Origin: Heterodera schachtii
Taxonomy: Eukaryota; Nematoda; Chromadorea; Rhabditida; Heteroderidae
Assembly: GCA_023374025.1 (NCBI GenBank)
Contig: SIJG01000080.1
Location: forward strand, 444,226-508,225
Direction: 5' to 3'
Length of the DNA stretch: 64,000 nucleotides
In this document: positions 62,621 to 64,000 of the stretch, piece after piece
Layout of the letters: every line of letters begins with the position of its first letter
How positions within the stretch are numbered: position 1 is the first letter of the stretch
Notes under the pieces: model-generated
What the model was told of the DNA's origin: nothing
Databases searched by the model: none
Seen by the model: only the letters and a program-made list of their open reading frames with translations
Program-made: the position numbers and the translations under genes

Positions 62621-62708
<88 letters not shown>
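62621..62708 (+). repeat. (GA)44 microsatellite
   Basis: An uninterrupted 88-base GA run. The long S/L-repeat frames on the minus strand are artefacts of this tract. Length is likely polymorphic and error-prone in assembly. Confidence 0.98.
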
Positions 62709-62711
<3 letters not shown>

Positions 62712-63358
62712 AGCAGAGAAGCAAAGTGAAAGAATGACGGAACTGAGAAGCAGCACACACAAAGAAAGAGAAATTGGAATCACATTTATAATTTGTTAGA
62801 ACAAACAAGAGAAAAATTATGCATATTGCTGTAGATAATTTCTCTTTATGCCTTGCAACATTTGCGGACGTACACGAGCGGACGGCCTCGGATTTCCCTT
62901 TCCTAATATTTTTGTACCTTGGAATCCTATCCCAACTGAACACTAGAAAAAGAGTTATCTAGGGTTATTCCCCGACTCTTTGCGAAAGAGAATTCGTGGA
63001 CAATCCCTTAGTAACTAATCCATAAGCAAATTTATTTTTTAAAACACCCAGATTTATTTAAAATCATGTGAAAATTATTTAATCAAAAAACAATGAATTA
63101 ATAAGTTATGTTATTTTATTTATGAATAAGATATTGAGGCTTTAAAACATAAAAATGTTTTAAATTTATTTTTGAATTTTTTTACCCAAATGAAGTTTCG
63201 GGAAAAATACACGCCTAAAGATCAAGTTTTCAAAGTGAAAAATACATCCCTAATGATTGGCTTTTGGTAATTTATATATTTTATTAAATTTCTGCTTTTT
63301 ATTATGTCTCATGCGTGGTTCAATTTTGTTTCGGAGAATTAAAATTTATGTAAAATAC
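62709..63358. other. Mostly AT-rich DNA with one minisatellite-like motif
   Basis: ACATTTGCGGACG at 62859-62871, followed by TACACGAGCGGACGG, matches the unit of the 49.8-kb minisatellite. At 63208-63260 AATACACGCCTAAAGATCAA and AAATACATCCCTAATGATTG are diverged neighbouring copies. No gene seen. Confidence 0.45.
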
Positions 63359-63410
63359 GCATTTTCCGCTTGGTTAAGGGGTGTCTACGATGACTTTTAT
63401 AATGTCTAAC
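63359..63410 (-). mobile_element. Fragment shared with the 351-bp hAT-like element
   Basis: Reverse complemented, this stretch reads GTTAGACATTATAAAAGTCA, TCGTAGACACCCC and AGCGGAAAATGC. It matches 17759-17809 at about 90 percent with a short indel. No terminal repeats were found around it, so only this block is shared. Confidence 0.6.
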
Positions 63411-63763
63411 AGTAGTATAGAGCGTCAAAAGGTTGCGGGTTGGTTGCGGGTGTTTCCCGCACGAACCCGTGCCTATGGGAGGGGCGCAGCCTTTGAAGTT
63501 GCCGCCCCACCAAAAAAACACCCAGGATGGGGAGGGGGTGTTCAAAATCCAAACCTATTGGACTCCCTTTGAAGTTGCCGCCCATCCAAATCCGATTCCC
63601 CAAATCCCGCGGGTGTTTTTTTTTTTTCGCGCACCGCACAGCGCCGCGGAAGGTCATCAATCATCCACCTGTCACAAAAGTGACAGGTAAGGAATTTGAA
63701 TTTTTCTTTTGCAAATTAATTCTTTTTGATCCCAAACCTATTGGGGGTAATAATGAAAAATTT
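63411..63763. other. GC-rich sequence downstream of the TBP-like gene
   Basis: Contains two direct copies of CCTTTGAAGTTGCCGCCC (63490-63507 and 63566-63583), the phrase GGTTGCGGGTT repeated near 63431, and a 9-bp-arm hairpin at 63667-63688. Frames on both strands (63339-63690 and 63527-63886) overlap one another and resemble nothing known. Its closeness to the stop at 63764 makes part of it a likely 3' untranslated region on the minus strand. Confidence 0.5.
63667..63688. repeat. Perfect short palindrome
   Basis: ACCTGTCAC-AAAA-GTGACAGGT: 9-bp arms with a 4-base loop, 75 bases beyond the stop codon of the TBP-like gene. It could form a stem-loop in the 3' transcript or be a transposon end; neither is shown. 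Confidence 0.85.
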
Positions 63764-64000
63764 TTATCGTCTCTTCAAATTCTTTTGGGCCATTTTCAAA
63801 TAGGGAAGAATATAATGATACATTTCATCAATTTCAGAATTGTTTTTTGTTCCCGTAATTACGACTTTGCCGGTCCAGAAAATTAAAGCAGTCATGCTTT
63901 TACCCCGCTTGAAATTTAAACCGCAAAATATTTCTGGTTCATAAAAGGCACGACGATTTTTTCGAAATTCGTTTAGTTCAATTTCATGTCCGAATTTAAA
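63764..64000 (-). CDS. TATA-binding protein family, C-terminal 78 residues (partial)
   Basis: The frame is open from the window edge to a TAA at 63764-63766. The product matches the second half of the saddle-shaped TBP core domain. YEPEIFCGL corresponds to the family's YEPELFPGL, and ALIFWTGKVVITGTK to LLIFVSGKIVLTGAK. A final helix region (EIDEMYHYILPYLKM) aligns with the YEAFENIYPVL helix, and the protein ends in a basic KNLKRR. The two phenylalanines that in TBP wedge into the DNA minor groove in this repeat (the F of EIF and of LIF) are kept, but the loop between them is one residue shorter and the usual PG is CG. TBP binds promoter DNA in the nucleus and nucleates transcription initiation by all three polymerases. 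The divergence suggests a TBP-related paralogue rather than the main TBP. The 5' part lies outside the window. Confidence 0.85.
   Translation of the reverse strand, partial: FKFGHEIELNEFRKNRRAFYEPEIFCGLNFKRGKSMTALIFWTGKVVITGTKNNSEIDEMYHYILPYLKMAQKNLKRR

Noticed and set aside
62432..62943. Long S/L-repeat frames on the minus strand
   Set aside because: They are translations of the (GA)44 microsatellite.

Overview
The window is about 64 kb of extremely AT-rich eukaryotic DNA, mostly long A/T tracts. It has no operon-like packing, no ribosome-binding-site spacing and almost no credible long reading frame. The recognisable content is eukaryotic: an LTR retrotransposon with gag and an envelope-like gene, hAT-type elements with 8-bp target duplications, a foldback element, satellite-like arrays and the end of a TATA-binding-protein family gene. 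The composition and the retroelement gene order suggest an AT-rich metazoan. A nematode is my best guess, but nothing here proves it. One 10-base N gap (29204-29213) marks a draft assembly.

Layout. 1-10335: tandem array of a 2,423-bp unit (five copies, the first internally deleted and the last truncated). 10336-17518: AT-rich DNA with a 108-bp foldback hairpin, an exact 307-bp duplication and a complete 704-bp hAT-type element (14209-14912). 17519-27030: AT-rich DNA with a second small hAT-like element, an inverted fragment of the first family and a dispersed repeat pair. 27030-29203: three neighbouring repeat arrays (about 57 bp, 25 bp and 340 bp) ending at the N gap. 29214-38193: about 9 kb of featureless AT-rich DNA. 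38194-38466: an imperfect inverted repeat. 39175-45354: a complete 6,180-bp LTR retrotransposon with near-identical 322-bp LTRs, TSD ATAG, a tRNA-Gln-type primer site, gag, an envelope-like gene and a small RGG-rich frame, but no pol. 48384-49536: a degraded second retroelement with a broken gag. 49794-49936: a 14-bp minisatellite. 52388-53492: a foldback element with 197-bp arms and an 11-copy internal array, flanked by 9-bp direct repeats. 53502-61660: featureless AT-rich DNA. 62621-62708: (GA)44. 63764-64000, minus strand: the 3' end of a divergent TATA-binding-protein family gene, cut by the window edge.

How it fits together. Apart from the TBP-like terminal exon, nearly every GC-richer patch I could identify is mobile-element sequence set in AT-rich, repeat-rich DNA. 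The retroelement at 39-45 kb appears to be a recent insertion that would need reverse transcriptase and integrase from elsewhere. I see no tRNA, rRNA, CRISPR array or spliced-leader sequence. Multi-exon genes made of short exons could be missed by eye in such AT-rich DNA.
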